DNA of 64,000 bases from Anaerococcus lactolyticus ATCC 51172 (GCF_000156575.1 NZ_GG666044.1:192203-256202); one strand, 5' to 3'. Positions 1-8,481 are shown, counted from the stretch's first letter. Notes: generated by a model from the letters alone, not told the origin. Made by a program: numbers and translations.

Positions 1-215
1 TTAACAAATCTAAAATTTATTTTTTAATATTTTTTCAAATAGACATTAATAAGTGTAACTGTAACTTACAAAATAAAAACTTCCAAAATTAGGCAAGCTT
101 GTTTTAAGAGTCTGTTTCAACCCCTTATTATCAAGCCATTAATTTATGTAATCCTAATTTAAGAAGATTTATAACGGTGGGTTACAGGTTACAAAGTTAC
201 ATCTGCATTTTTCAC
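1..215. other. Non-coding left edge with GTTAC/GTAAC motifs
   Basis: No gene is visible. GTTAC occurs three times in a row at 181-185, 188-192 and 196-200, just past the end of the VapE-like gene. Two copies in the opposite orientation (GTAAC) lie at 55-59 and 61-65. Closely spaced short motifs next to a replication-type ATPase could be iterons or protein-binding sites, but they are short and the region is AT-rich, so chance is possible. Confidence 0.3.
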
Positions 216-1649
216 TTAATTTTCTGTATCTATTTCTAATTGATTTTCTTTTTGCCATTCTTCTGGCAAAAACTTCTTATCAACTTCTATAAAGTCAGTT
301 TTGTATTCTTCTTTCTTTTCATAATATAGTTTTACTGGAATTGAGACTCCACTTGGTGATATTCTCTTGGTCTTTGATGACCTAACTGGAATCCATTCTT
401 GGAAATAATTATCCATAATCTCTGAAAAAGATTTCGATTTTATTTGGAAGCCTTGCATGGTTAATTCTTTGAAACAAGTTATATTAGGATCTGCACTTTT
501 TGGCTTATATTCTTCTAGTAAATACCTAATGTCTTCCACATCTGGGTTTAGATATTTGAATTTTTCTTGTTCCTTATACAAGTCTTTTAAGAGATTTTTT
601 GGTATAGTCCATGCGTGGGTCTTGTTTTTGAAAATTTCATATCCTAAGGCCAATGCCTGATTAAAATCTTCTCTTATGCGTGACATATATTCTTTGTCTG
701 AGATTTTTTCTTTATTATTTTTATCTGGATATATAGTCCTTATTCTTTGATTCGAATTACATTCAACAGGTAAATATCTTCTTTCTCCAGTATGGTCATT
801 AAGAAAAGTTCTTTCGTTTAATGTCCCTATAAAGATGCAAGTTCTTGGCACGTCTGTTGCATATTTTTCGTAGGGTATCCTTATCCTATCGCTTAATTTT
901 GATAAAAAAGATTTAGCTTCATTAGCCGATTTTGCATTTCTTAAAGCAACGAATTCTTCGATTTCAACAACAGTTTTACCGATAAGGTTCATGATAGCAT
1001 CCTTGCCTTGAATGTTTTCTATTGTGCAAAACCAATCGTCTGTTATGGACAGGTATCTTGCAAAAGTCGATTTGCCTATACCTTGTCCACCAACTAAAAC
1101 AATCATCTCATCAAGCTTAGATCCTGGATTAAAAATTCTTTTTATCATACCCAATATCATATGTTCCATTATCCAATTGTTAAGCTCTGTATCATTCGCT
1201 CCCAAATACCTTGGTAATAGTTTTCTAATTGCATTTTTATCTCCATTCCATTTTAAATTTTGAAGATATTGCTTTGGCGGACTCACTTCATATTGATGAG
1301 CTACAAAACGAATAGCCTCCCACATTTTATTGGCATTATAATTAATTCCAAAATGTTTTTCTATCTCTAAGCCTAGTCTATTGTTCAAAGAATCATCCCA
1401 AAGTCGTATTTGATTTTCCTTTATATTTCTTTCTCCGATAATTTTCCCCTGGAATTTTATTTCATTGGTAAATTTATCAAAGAATATTTGTCCATCAATG
1501 ATTTTTTGGTTTTGACAATATTTTGGATTTAAAATAGCAGTTACAATATTCCCAGTAATTTGTCTAACCGTCCCCTTATCTGTAGTTTGTAAGTCTAAAA
1601 AGGCGTAAGTCTGATCTATTTCCGGGAATTTTAATTTAATATCTGTCAT
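216..1649 (-). CDS. VapE-family P-loop ATPase of a mobile element
   Basis: The product is about 477 aa and resembles the virulence-associated E (VapE) family, the helicase-like part of phage and plasmid primase-helicases that unwinds DNA during element replication. A Walker A motif GGQGIGKST lies near residue 190, followed by a Walker B-like hydrophobic stretch ending VVEIEEF and a conserved RIPYEKYATDVPR block. No primase domain is visible upstream in the same frame. The start at 1649 is preferred over an in-frame ATG at 1679 because AGGAG lies just ahead of it. The gene is last visible in the leftward xis-int-mobC operon of element A and probably serves its replication. Family assignment is from motif memory, not a search. 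Confidence 0.7.
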   Translation of the reverse strand: MTDIKLKFPEIDQTYAFLDLQTTDKGTVRQITGNIVTAILNPKYCQNQKIIDGQIFFDKFTNEIKFQGKIIGERNIKENQIRLWDDSLNNRLGLEIEKHFGINYNANKMWEAIRFVAHQYEVSPPKQYLQNLKWNGDKNAIRKLLPRYLGANDTELNNWIMEHMILGMIKRIFNPGSKLDEMIVLVGGQGIGKSTFARYLSITDDWFCTIENIQGKDAIMNLIGKTVVEIEEFVALRNAKSANEAKSFLSKLSDRIRIPYEKYATDVPRTCIFIGTLNERTFLNDHTGERRYLPVECNSNQRIRTIYPDKNNKEKISDKEYMSRIREDFNQALALGYEIFKNKTHAWTIPKNLLKDLYKEQEKFKYLNPDVEDIRYLLEEYKPKSADPNITCFKELTMQGFQIKSKSFSEIMDNYFQEWIPVRSSKTKRISPSGVSIPVKLYYEKKEEYKTDFIEVDKKFLPEEWQKENQLEIDTEN

Positions 1650-1713
1650 AAGCCTCACTCCTTTTCTTTTTACAACCATCTAATCTATTTATTGTTTTAT
1701 ATGTGTTTTCCAT
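1636..1713 (-). CDS. 25-aa leader ORF overlapping the VapE start
   Basis: A short ORF starts MENTYKTINRLDGCKKKRSE and ends in TAA after 25 codons. It has an excellent ribosome-binding site, ACAGGAGG, six bases or so ahead of the ATG. Its last codons overlap the start of the VapE-like gene in another frame, so ribosomes finishing here would stop almost on that start. This fits translational coupling. No known family is recognised. Confidence 0.4.
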   Translation of the reverse strand: MENTYKTINRLDGCKKKRSEAYDRY

Positions 1714-1740
1714 TTTATCCTCCTGTCTGGTATAAATAAG

Positions 1741-1788
1741 ACTCCTGTGGTAAAATGAACTTGTCTAGAGAACACTTCTCACAGGAGT
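1741..1788. repeat. 9-bp inverted repeat with 30-nt spacer
   Basis: ACTCCTGTG at 1741-1749 is the exact reverse complement of CACAGGAGT at 1780-1788. The repeat lies between the MobC-like and VapE-like genes. There is no U-run on either side, so a terminator is unlikely. A relaxosome or replication-protein site, or an mRNA hairpin sequestering the downstream ribosome-binding site, are the main options. Confidence 0.4.
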
Positions 1789-1796
1789 GTATGCCT

Positions 1797-2159
1797 TTAC
1801 TCTTTGTAGTAGGGGCTTTTTTCTTTTTTGATTTCTTCATATATTTCTAAAATATAGATTAAAATATCAGCTTCATCGTCATTGAGTTTGCCGAACTTTT
1901 TAATAACTTTTGCTAGTTGAAATATTTCCTTGGCTATATTATCAGAAAGTCTGTAATCACTTACTAACTTAACTTCGTGATTTAATAGCATTTGAATAAA
2001 ATAATCTTGCTTTTTAAGTCCACTTATTTCTATCTTTTTGTTTATTAGTTCATATTCTTCTTCAGATACCCTAAAATTTAAAATGCGATTTCTTTTTCTA
2101 TTTTTCTCTTTATTTCTAGTTTTTTGTGAAATTTTATCTAATGAATGTCTTCTAAACAT
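1797..2159 (-). CDS. MobC-like relaxosome accessory protein
   Basis: This 120-aa basic protein has an N-terminal region rich in R/K, then RILNFRVSEEEYELINKKIE and a helix typical of ribbon-helix-helix MobC/plasmid mobilization proteins. These bind near oriT and help the relaxase open the strand. It overlaps the integrase stop by 8 bases and so is translated from the same leftward mRNA. No relaxase is visible in the window for this element; it may lie beyond the left edge or be supplied in trans. A generic RHH DNA-binding protein is the alternative. Confidence 0.6.
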   Translation of the reverse strand: MFRRHSLDKISQKTRNKEKNRKRNRILNFRVSEEEYELINKKIEISGLKKQDYFIQMLLNHEVKLVSDYRLSDNIAKEIFQLAKVIKKFGKLNDDEADILIYILEIYEEIKKEKSPYYKE

Positions 2160-3276
2160 CTTTATCGTCCTCTTCTAATAAATCTTTCCAATCATTTGCC
2201 TTGTTATTTCTTACTTGCGTTAAAGACAAAGCCATTTCTTTTTGCTTGCTAGGGAAGAGATGAGCATATCTATAGGTGATGTCAATTGATTCATGTCCAA
2301 CCCTATCAGCTATTGCAGTTGCAGAAAATCCAAGTTCAATCAAGAGTGAAACATGAGAATGCCTTAAATCATGTATTCGAATTCTTTTTACTTGAGATTT
2401 CTTAGAGCCCCTATCCATTTCATGGTGTAGGTAGCTCTTAGAAAAATTAAATATTAAGTCTTTGGGTTTTAACTTATAAAAACTTTCTATATATTCTTTG
2501 ATCTCATCAGTTAAAAATTCAGGCATAACTATTGTCCTTATACTTTTTTTAGTCTTAGGAGCAGTTATTACATTTTTCCCATCTATCCTTTGTAAAGATT
2601 CATCAATTTTTAATGTATGCCTTTCAAAATCAAATTTCTCTTTTGTTAAGGCTAATAATTCTCCCATCCTAAGACCACACCAATACAAAAGTTCAAAAGC
2701 ATAGAATGACTCAGGTTTATCTTTAATAGCTTCTATAAATCTTTCATATTCATCTTGAGTCCAAAATAGCATTTCATCAGCTTCTTTTTCTCCCATAGAC
2801 CCAACATCACGAGCAACATTAGTTTTTAAATTGTAGTACCTACAGGCATGATTTAAGATACTTGATAATTGGGCATGAATAGTTCTCAAATAGGTAGGAG
2901 AGTACTTTTTCCCATTCTTATCCTTAATCTTCATAAGCTCATTTTGCCATTGAATGATGGTTACATTATTAATCTCATTAAGCATTAAATCACCTATATA
3001 GGGAAGTATTTTTTGATTTACAATTGCTTCTTTTGTCCTCCAAGTATTTTCTCTTATTCTTGGTTTTCTATCCCTCTTATAAAGTTCAAAAAACTCCCTA
3101 AAGCTCATCTCAATTGATTCAGAATGTTGATTTAAGAATTCTTGTTCCCATTTTAAAGCTTCTTTTTTTGTTAAAAATCCACGTTTTTTCTTAGTTAATT
3201 TTTCTCCTTTCCAGTTGGTGTAATTAAATTTACAAAACCAAGTCTTGTTCCCGCTTTCATCTCTAAATGCTGGCAC
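2152..3276 (-). CDS. int: Tyrosine recombinase (integrase) of element A
   Basis: The 374-aa product is a Tn916/phage-type tyrosine integrase that would catalyse integration and excision of element A. An N-terminal arm-binding domain (WFCKFNYTNWKGEK) is followed by a SAM-like core-binding domain and a catalytic domain with the R of CGLRMGELLAL, HDLRHSH, a GHES box and the nucleophile Tyr in ITYRYAHLF. The start is placed at a GTG (3276) with AGGAGG six bases ahead, only one base after the xis-like stop, rather than the upstream ATG (3294) whose own sequence contains that Shine-Dalgarno. The gene sits mid-operon rather than at an obvious element end. Confidence 0.9.
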   Translation of the reverse strand: MPAFRDESGNKTWFCKFNYTNWKGEKLTKKKRGFLTKKEALKWEQEFLNQHSESIEMSFREFFELYKRDRKPRIRENTWRTKEAIVNQKILPYIGDLMLNEINNVTIIQWQNELMKIKDKNGKKYSPTYLRTIHAQLSSILNHACRYYNLKTNVARDVGSMGEKEADEMLFWTQDEYERFIEAIKDKPESFYAFELLYWCGLRMGELLALTKEKFDFERHTLKIDESLQRIDGKNVITAPKTKKSIRTIVMPEFLTDEIKEYIESFYKLKPKDLIFNFSKSYLHHEMDRGSKKSQVKRIRIHDLRHSHVSLLIELGFSATAIADRVGHESIDITYRYAHLFPSKQKEMALSLTQVRNNKANDWKDLLEEDDKDV

Positions 3277-3277
3277 T

Positions 3278-3472
3278 TTAAACCTCCTTTGCATTCGTTG
3301 GTTTATAGCAATACTTTTCCATAAAGTATTCTCTATTTACCTTTCCTCTTTGCACACGATACCCTAATTTAAGTAGGTCTTGATTCATATCGTTTATAAT
3401 CTGATATGCTGTTGTCCTACTTACATCAAGAAAATCTTGTACATCTTTTGCATTCATAAAAATACCTTTCAT
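3278..3472 (-). CDS. Excisionase-like HTH protein
   Basis: This 64-aa protein begins MKGIFMNAKDVQDFLDVSRT and carries a short MerR/Xis-like helix-turn-helix in which AYQIINDMNQDL is the recognition-helix region. Small proteins of this type encoded directly before an integrase normally act as directionality factors or HTH activators. GGAGG lies five bases ahead of the ATG. It is the first gene of the leftward operon and is divergent from the XRE repressor, the usual arrangement of a lysogeny-type switch. Confidence 0.65.
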   Translation of the reverse strand: MKGIFMNAKDVQDFLDVSRTTAYQIINDMNQDLLKLGYRVQRGKVNREYFMEKYCYKPTNAKEV

Positions 3473-3547
3473 AATGTCCTCCTTTTATAGTTTGTAAGGT
3501 TCTACATCCTCAAAAGGGCGAGCATTAATTTTTATATCTTACATTTT

Positions 3548-3673
3548 CCGTTCAATATCGAACGGTATGTATATATAATAACAGTTCATATTTGTTCTGT
3601 CAAGTTTTTTCTATTTATTTTTTTCTAAAATATTCAGATACTTGCAAATATTTACAACAGAACAGTTTTGTTG
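3548..3673. promoter_or_regulatory. Divergent control region with palindromic operators
   Basis: The intergenic region between the xis-like operon and the XRE repressor holds a perfect dyad, CCGTTC (3548-3553) and GAACGG (3560-3565). ACAGTTC (3581) and GTTCTGT (3594) follow, then a second dyad CAACA (3655-3659) / TGTTG (3669-3673) around GAACAG. The shared GTTC/GAAC half-site suggests multiple operators for the XRE repressor, controlling both directions. This is inferred from symmetry and position. Confidence 0.5.
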
Positions 3674-3733
3674 AGCTTTTGTTCATTTTGTGATAAAATA
3701 TTTATAGTTATTGTGAAATAAGGAGGAGTTAGT

Positions 3734-4165
3734 TTGATTTCTGGAGAAAAATTAAAAAAGTTAAGACTTATGCGAAACTTAACTCAAAAAGAACTCGCTA
3801 TTAAGTCTGGTTTGACAGATGCTGCCATAAGAAATTATGAACTTGGAAATAGATCTCCAAGTAAAGAACAATTACAAAAAATATCTGAAGCACTTGATTG
3901 TGATATATCAGCATTAATTAATCACGAACCTAATTCTATTTTTGAAATAATGCATATAATTTTTGATTATGAAAAAGATATGAAGTTTAGACCCTTAGCA
4001 GACGAAGGAGAAATTACTGGACTTTTGTCAAATGATGTAGATTTCAATAATTTTCTTATAGAATGGAATGAGATGAGAAAGAAGCATTATAACGATGAGA
4101 TAACAGACGAAGAATTTGAAGATTGGAAGTTATCTTACCCTAAAAAATCAAGATTTTTAAAATAA
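3734..4165 (+). CDS. XRE-family repressor of element A
   Basis: The 143-aa protein has an N-terminal Cro/CI helix-turn-helix: LRLMRNLTQKELAIKSGLTD with AAIRNYELGNRSPS as recognition segment. The acidic C-terminal part is unlike RecA-cleaved LexA domains. It starts at TTG with AGGAGG seven bases ahead. It is divergent from xis-int-mobC-VapE and presumably holds that operon silent. The final codons KSRFLK and the following terminator are repeated almost exactly 1,610 bp downstream, where the rest of the gene is missing. Confidence 0.85.
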   Translation: MISGEKLKKLRLMRNLTQKELAIKSGLTDAAIRNYELGNRSPSKEQLQKISEALDCDISALINHEPNSIFEIMHIIFDYEKDMKFRPLADEGEITGLLSNDVDFNNFLIEWNEMRKKHYNDEITDEEFEDWKLSYPKKSRFLK

Positions 4166-4245
4166 AAATATGTACGCAAAAAGACCGCAGCTTGAAACTA
4201 CGGTCTAATTTTTTGTCCGAATGTAAACCACTTGGAACTATTATT
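4144..4245 (+). repeat. 102-bp repeat, copy 1 (repressor 3' end + terminator)
   Basis: This segment covers the last codons of the XRE repressor, a hairpin AGACCG(C)AG/CT(A)CGGTCT (about 4182-4206) followed by a T-run, and the start of the 37-bp repeat. It recurs with only a few substitutions at 5754-5855, offset 1,610 bp. In the second copy the repressor reading frame upstream is absent. The hairpin with TTTTTT is a convincing intrinsic terminator for the repressor gene. Confidence 0.85.
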
Positions 4246-4260
4246 CAATTTATTCTTTTT
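4224..4260. repeat. 37-bp direct repeat, left copy
   Basis: These 37 bases, starting TAAACCACTTGGAACTATTA, recur without change at 8296-8332. The first 22 bases also occur at 5834-5855. The two full copies bracket the MerR regulator and the HEPN-type gene. They may be att scars of a lost integrase-driven insertion or the residue of duplications between related elements. Confidence 0.85.
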
Positions 4261-4592
4261 AACAAATGTTCCCATTTTAATCTCATTTACAGTTTTTAAT
4301 CTTCTGTAACTATTGATTTTACAAGTTTTTTTAGTTTTTTTGCTACTTCTTTTAAAATGTACTATACATCTAAAACCGTTCAAAATACAAGGTTCTTTTT
4401 TATAATTTCGTTAATCCGTATAAATATAATACGTTTTAAATTTTTTAATCCTGTCCTTGTCCCAAAGCCTTAATCTCAATCTATTTTCTAACCGTATTTG
4501 ATACAATTAAACTATTTATCTTGGCCCTGAAACTCTTTACATTTGGGCATAAAAAAAGCACCTACTAAAGGTAAGTAGATGCTTAGCTATGA
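4246..4592. terminator. Non-coding stretch with merR terminator
   Basis: No convincing gene is present; a 61-codon minus-strand ORF here has no ribosome-binding site or recognisable product. At 4557-4583 the hairpin AGCACCTACT/AGTAGATGCT is followed on the minus strand by a seven-base T-run, making it the intrinsic terminator of the MerR-family gene that ends at 4593. Confidence 0.7.
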
Positions 4593-5444
4593 TTATTGAT
4601 ATTTATTATTTAGATACTTTTCATTTGCCTTTAACAACTTTTTATAGTAATTATCATAGCTTTTGCTAAATTTTCTAATAAGTGGAATTGCTATTTCATA
4701 ATATTGATTTTCCTTCATAAAGTTTTTAAGCTTATCCTGGATCTGTTTCATCATGCTATTTTGATACTCTTCACTATTTTTATAGGTTTCATATTGAGAA
4801 ATTACATCCTCATTATCTTTCATCCACTTTTCAAAACTCTCTATAGCATCGAGTTTAGCCTGATTCACATCTCTTAAGGTTTTCATATCAAAGGATGAGC
4901 TAATATTCTCAATATATTTTTTCTCTTCTTCAGTTAATTCAAAAGTAGGAAGCCAATCAAGATAAGCTATATATTTGTAAAAGTAATCCTTACCATCATC
5001 TTCTAATGGTTCATTCAAAAATGGTTGATAGGCAGCAAATAACATTTGTCCAAAATATCCCGGAAAAGCAATTTCTAGTTTTTCATAGATATTTTCTTCC
5101 ACCTCAAGTAGCGAAACTTTCTCATTGATTAGTTCATTACTTTCACCTTTAACAATCATTTCTAGTATTTTTTTTCTTTTTTCATCAAGGTCCAATTGAT
5201 GTTGTTTTTCCCTTAAAACAGAAGACAGACTATTTCCACCTGACGATATACACTGATAAATATCTGAGATACTCATTCCCAATTTTCTAAATATAGATAC
5301 CTTTTTTAGAATCTCTAAATCCTTTATACTATAGTCTCTATAACCATTCTCAGATTTCTGAGGATTGATAAGTCCTTTATCCTCATAATACTCTATTGCC
5401 TTCCTAGTTAGACCCGTTTCTTTTTGAATTTCACTTCTTAACAT
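4593..5444 (-). CDS. MerR-family transcriptional regulator
   Basis: The 283-aa protein opens MLRSEIQKETGLTRKAIEYY, a MerR winged-HTH, followed by the second wing (ENGYRDYSIKDLEILKKVSI), a dimerising coiled coil and a long C-terminal region of about 170 aa with no recognised ligand domain. The start at 5444 is fixed by AAAGGAGG a few bases ahead; an upstream in-frame start at 5486 would lie inside the promoter. The promoter has the 19-bp -35/-10 spacer typical of MerR targets, so the gene is probably autoregulated. No obvious target gene is adjacent. Confidence 0.8.
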   Translation of the reverse strand: MLRSEIQKETGLTRKAIEYYEDKGLINPQKSENGYRDYSIKDLEILKKVSIFRKLGMSISDIYQCISSGGNSLSSVLREKQHQLDLDEKRKKILEMIVKGESNELINEKVSLLEVEENIYEKLEIAFPGYFGQMLFAAYQPFLNEPLEDDGKDYFYKYIAYLDWLPTFELTEEEKKYIENISSSFDMKTLRDVNQAKLDAIESFEKWMKDNEDVISQYETYKNSEEYQNSMMKQIQDKLKNFMKENQYYEIAIPLIRKFSKSYDNYYKKLLKANEKYLNNKYQ

Positions 5445-5467
5445 GGTTATATACCTCCTTTGATTAA

Positions 5468-5498
5468 AGGATAACACGGTCCCCAACGGTCAGGTCAA
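5468..5498 (-). promoter_or_regulatory. MerR-type promoter with 19-bp spacer
   Basis: On the minus strand TTGACC (5493-5498) and TATCCT (5468-5473) are separated by 19 bp, two more than a standard sigma-A promoter. The spacer contains ACCGT repeated at both ends around GGGG. Over-long spacers bound in the middle by the regulator are the hallmark of MerR-controlled promoters. It lies directly ahead of the MerR gene. Confidence 0.6.
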
Positions 5499-5887
5499 GC
5501 CCTATACATATATAAAATTCCCACTTATCTATAAACCAAAACAGTGTCTGACCATTTTTGCAAAGTGCTTATTTTCTTTTTGATAAATCTTATTCAAACA
5601 AACACTAAAATCGACATTTTATTGTCGCATAATTTACTTGTTTGCTATATAATCTAAATGTTCCATCAAGTATTCTGTCATAGTCTTAATAAATTTCACT
5701 ATTTTATTTACCTTAATTAATGACCTAATTTATAACAACTTGCATAATTATATAAAATCAAGATTTTTAAAATGAAAATATGTAGGCAAAAAGACCGCAG
5801 CTTCAAACTACGGTCTAATTTTTTGTCCAAATTTAAACCACTTGGAACTATTATTTACATACCACCCGGTTGTTAGTTTTCTGCACC
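5499..5887. repeat. Non-coding stretch holding 102-bp repeat copy 2
   Basis: No gene is visible. At 5754-5855 it carries the second copy of the repressor-3'-end/terminator repeat, including codons for KSRFLK followed by TGA and the hairpin at about 5792-5816. The upstream part of a repressor gene is missing, so this looks like the tail of a deleted paralogous element. The 5834-5855 part is a truncated copy of the 37-bp direct repeat. Confidence 0.7.
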
Positions 5888-8161
5888 TTATACTTCATTG
5901 TAGCTATTACTATTAGTCAATATTGAATTAATTCTGTATCTAATCATATATAATGCTAACATGGTAACTTTAAAAGCAAATTTAAGCATATAACCTTCAA
6001 AATAATCTCTTCCATGAATACATTCATTTCTAATATTTAGAGAGTTACTATTATACATAAAGTGATATACGAATAATAAATCCGGAGCACTCTCTAAACC
6101 ATCCAACTCCTCGTATACATCTTCTATTAGCTCTCTTAATATAGAACTTGGATCTTTAAATTTCATAAATTCACGTACATTTTCTTTAAATGGCACAATC
6201 CCAAATAACTTTCCAAGTTTTCTAATCTCAATTTCTAACAAAGGAAAAAGTTGAGTTAAGTGACCTAGAGAAATTTGTTCATTAAATGGAATTAATCTGA
6301 CTCCAATAATTTTTTCTAACAATTCATATAACTCTTTTTCTTTATTAAATAAATTAATTACGAAATATACGTTATTTATATATGTATCATGCATAGCAGA
6401 AACATAAATATCTGCATCTAAAATATTTATAAATTTATATCCATATTTTTCTATAATTTTCTCAACCTGTTTTCTTAAGATATTGTCTGTTTCATGTCTA
6501 TCAAAATTTATACCAGTGTCTTTAATTGGAAATATATTGTTTATTTCAATTCTATTAACCATATACATTAATGAATGATTAGAAGTTCTTTCAAGAACTG
6601 ATATTAAATCATCAACTTTAGCTAGAACGGTACTATTAGCTACAATAATGGGATTCTCCAAAATACTTTTATTGTATTTTTCTACTTCTTCTGTGGAAAT
6701 CTGGGTACAATATGTAAATTCCTGAAGATTCTTTACTTGTTCTTGGTATTTACTTTTTTCCCAATACTCTTGAAGATTTATCATATCTTGTTTCACAATT
6801 CTTTTATCAACAATTTGATTAGTTTGATTAACAGATATGAGAAATAACATCGCGTGGTAGAATATATTCGCAACCAAAGTATCATTAACATCTTTTATTA
6901 ACTTCAAGAACCTATCCTTAGTTTCATCATAATAAATTTGATTAATATATCTTGCTATATCTATATTTTTTAAGTATTGCGTCAAATTTGGAATATCGTT
7001 GATATCCAAAATAGTCCTATATTCATTTTCTATGTAATCTTTTACGCTTTGAATTTGATCTCTATGTAGAGGAAAAGAGGAACGGAGTCTCATTAAGAGA
7101 TTTACAGAAGTTATAGAGTGTAAACTTTTATAGAATTCTTTTATTACTTCTGTTTTATCTATCCTATCCATAGCTCCTTGATCAAATAGCATAGTCAATA
7201 TTTCATAGGTTGAAGAAGTCAATATTTCATAGTCCTCACCTTTACTAATCAGTTCTAAAAACAAGTTACAATGATCCTCAATAGTCTCTATATTTGGAGC
7301 TTTTTGATTTAATAAGAAATCAACAGATTCTATTACAAAATCAGAAATCCTATTGTTAAAATAGTTTTTTAACTGTTTTAATAAATCCGGAGTCCAATCT
7401 TTATAGTTTGGAACTATAATATCTCCATTTGAATACATAGGGATTACTTCTCCATTCCTTATTGAAATCTGGATCATGTCTAATAAAGTATCTTCCTGCC
7501 AAGTTAAGTTAGTCCCTCTATCAAATGATTGAAAATTGAAACAGTTTTCTGAGAGTAATTTATCACCATACTTCTCAAAGAAATTTTCTGAAAGGCCATA
7601 AACTACACGATTTAGATTATCTTCTATGTTTCGTTTTATTCTTCCAAAGTCTTTTAATTTTATTTTTTCTAAATATAAAATTATCTCTTCTTTATCATAA
7701 TCAAATTCTTGCATATTGAGTGCTTGATGAAAGTTTCGCTGATTCATGAATCGATTATCAATAATATACTTTGACTTATTTCCTGAATTTTGTAATTTAG
7801 TTAACCAAACTGATAAAAGTAGGACTTTAGAAAACTCGCTACTTACATTTTTCTCACAGTTCTCTCTTTCTGTTGCTCCTACATAATATTTTGATATTTC
7901 ATAAATCTCTTGTAACAATATTGTTCTAAATTGAAAGTTAAAATCACATACCTCTAAAATGTTAGTAAAATTTCTTAAGATACGAATCAAAGAATTACTT
8001 CTATTTTGATACTCAATGTACGAGCCTACGTCTGACAAATTATAATTATCTTCAATATATTCAATAAACCATTGCCAGCTCTGACTTTGTTCCAATATCC
8101 CCTCAACAAATTTAACATGAATTTCATGATCTAAATAGTTTTTGTATTTTACTTCTGACAA
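5888..8161 (-). CDS. Large island protein with C-terminal HEPN-type RNxxxH motif (DUF4209-like)
   Basis: The product is 757 aa, largely helical and charged, with no signal peptide or clear membrane segment. Near the C-terminus (about residues 715-725) it has LNIRNECIHGRDYF, matching the R-x4-H motif of HEPN RNase domains, specifically the RN...HG form I associate with DUF4209 proteins. Such domains act as RNases in toxins, abortive infection and RNA-processing proteins. The gene is alone, 5' side facing a repeat, inside a mobile island between two 37-bp direct repeats; this context suggests a defence or toxin role, which is inference. The rest of the protein is unrecognised. Confidence 0.5.
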   Translation of the reverse strand: MSEVKYKNYLDHEIHVKFVEGILEQSQSWQWFIEYIEDNYNLSDVGSYIEYQNRSNSLIRILRNFTNILEVCDFNFQFRTILLQEIYEISKYYVGATERENCEKNVSSEFSKVLLLSVWLTKLQNSGNKSKYIIDNRFMNQRNFHQALNMQEFDYDKEEIILYLEKIKLKDFGRIKRNIEDNLNRVVYGLSENFFEKYGDKLLSENCFNFQSFDRGTNLTWQEDTLLDMIQISIRNGEVIPMYSNGDIIVPNYKDWTPDLLKQLKNYFNNRISDFVIESVDFLLNQKAPNIETIEDHCNLFLELISKGEDYEILTSSTYEILTMLFDQGAMDRIDKTEVIKEFYKSLHSITSVNLLMRLRSSFPLHRDQIQSVKDYIENEYRTILDINDIPNLTQYLKNIDIARYINQIYYDETKDRFLKLIKDVNDTLVANIFYHAMLFLISVNQTNQIVDKRIVKQDMINLQEYWEKSKYQEQVKNLQEFTYCTQISTEEVEKYNKSILENPIIVANSTVLAKVDDLISVLERTSNHSLMYMVNRIEINNIFPIKDTGINFDRHETDNILRKQVEKIIEKYGYKFINILDADIYVSAMHDTYINNVYFVINLFNKEKELYELLEKIIGVRLIPFNEQISLGHLTQLFPLLEIEIRKLGKLFGIVPFKENVREFMKFKDPSSILRELIEDVYEELDGLESAPDLLFVYHFMYNSNSLNIRNECIHGRDYFEGYMLKFAFKVTMLALYMIRYRINSILTNSNSYNEV

Positions 8162-8258
8162 TTCTCTACCCCCCTTACTATTAAGTAATCCTTATATCTA
8201 TTATTTTAATATAGATTATTACCATTACTTTTAGATAATTAATATTTGAATATAGAAA

Positions 8259-8332
8259 TAGCCCCAGTACAAAGACCAGGGCTATCGCTTTTTTCTAAAC
8301 CACTTGGAACTATTATTCAATTTATTCTTTTT
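8259..8332 (+). repeat. Rightward terminator hairpin followed by 37-bp repeat, right copy
   Basis: TAGCCC (8259-8264) pairs with GGGCTA (8279-8284), followed by a T-run on the plus strand. This is an intrinsic terminator for rightward transcription, though no rightward gene precedes it now. The 37-bp direct repeat follows at 8296-8332, matching 4224-4260 exactly. In both places a rightward terminator sits just before the repeat, so the repeat probably marks the common distal end of related repressor genes. Confidence 0.75.
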
Positions 8333-8416
8333 TAATTCCAGTACCATTTGAGTACCAGTAGCCATTTTTTATTCTCTATATAGCTTGGAATTAAGCCATT
8401 TTAGAAAATTTTGCGA

Positions 8417-8431
8417 TTACTCCCATTCAAT
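8417..8431. mobile_element. guaA-type attachment site, left end of element B
   Basis: The 15 bases read, on the minus strand, as the last codons of guaA (I-E-W-E-stop). They match 18027-18041 at the true guaA 3' end in 14 of 15 positions. The 3' end of guaA is a known integration hotspot for genomic islands. This copy lies 50 bp outside the element B integrase gene, as expected for an attL/attR pair. Confidence 0.7.
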
Positions 8432-8481
8432 AGCAACTAAGATATTAAACACTGTTGTTTTCAACACTTTAAGCATTGCTA

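Noticed and set aside
4266-4280. Another guaA-type att site (GTTCCCATTTT)
   Set aside because: Only a short partial match to the guaA end; expected by chance.
4198-4383. 61-codon minus-strand ORF with KKNKLNNSSKWF also readable in the 8296 repeat
   Set aside because: No ribosome-binding site, and the shared peptide follows from the identical 37-bp DNA repeat; the rest differs.
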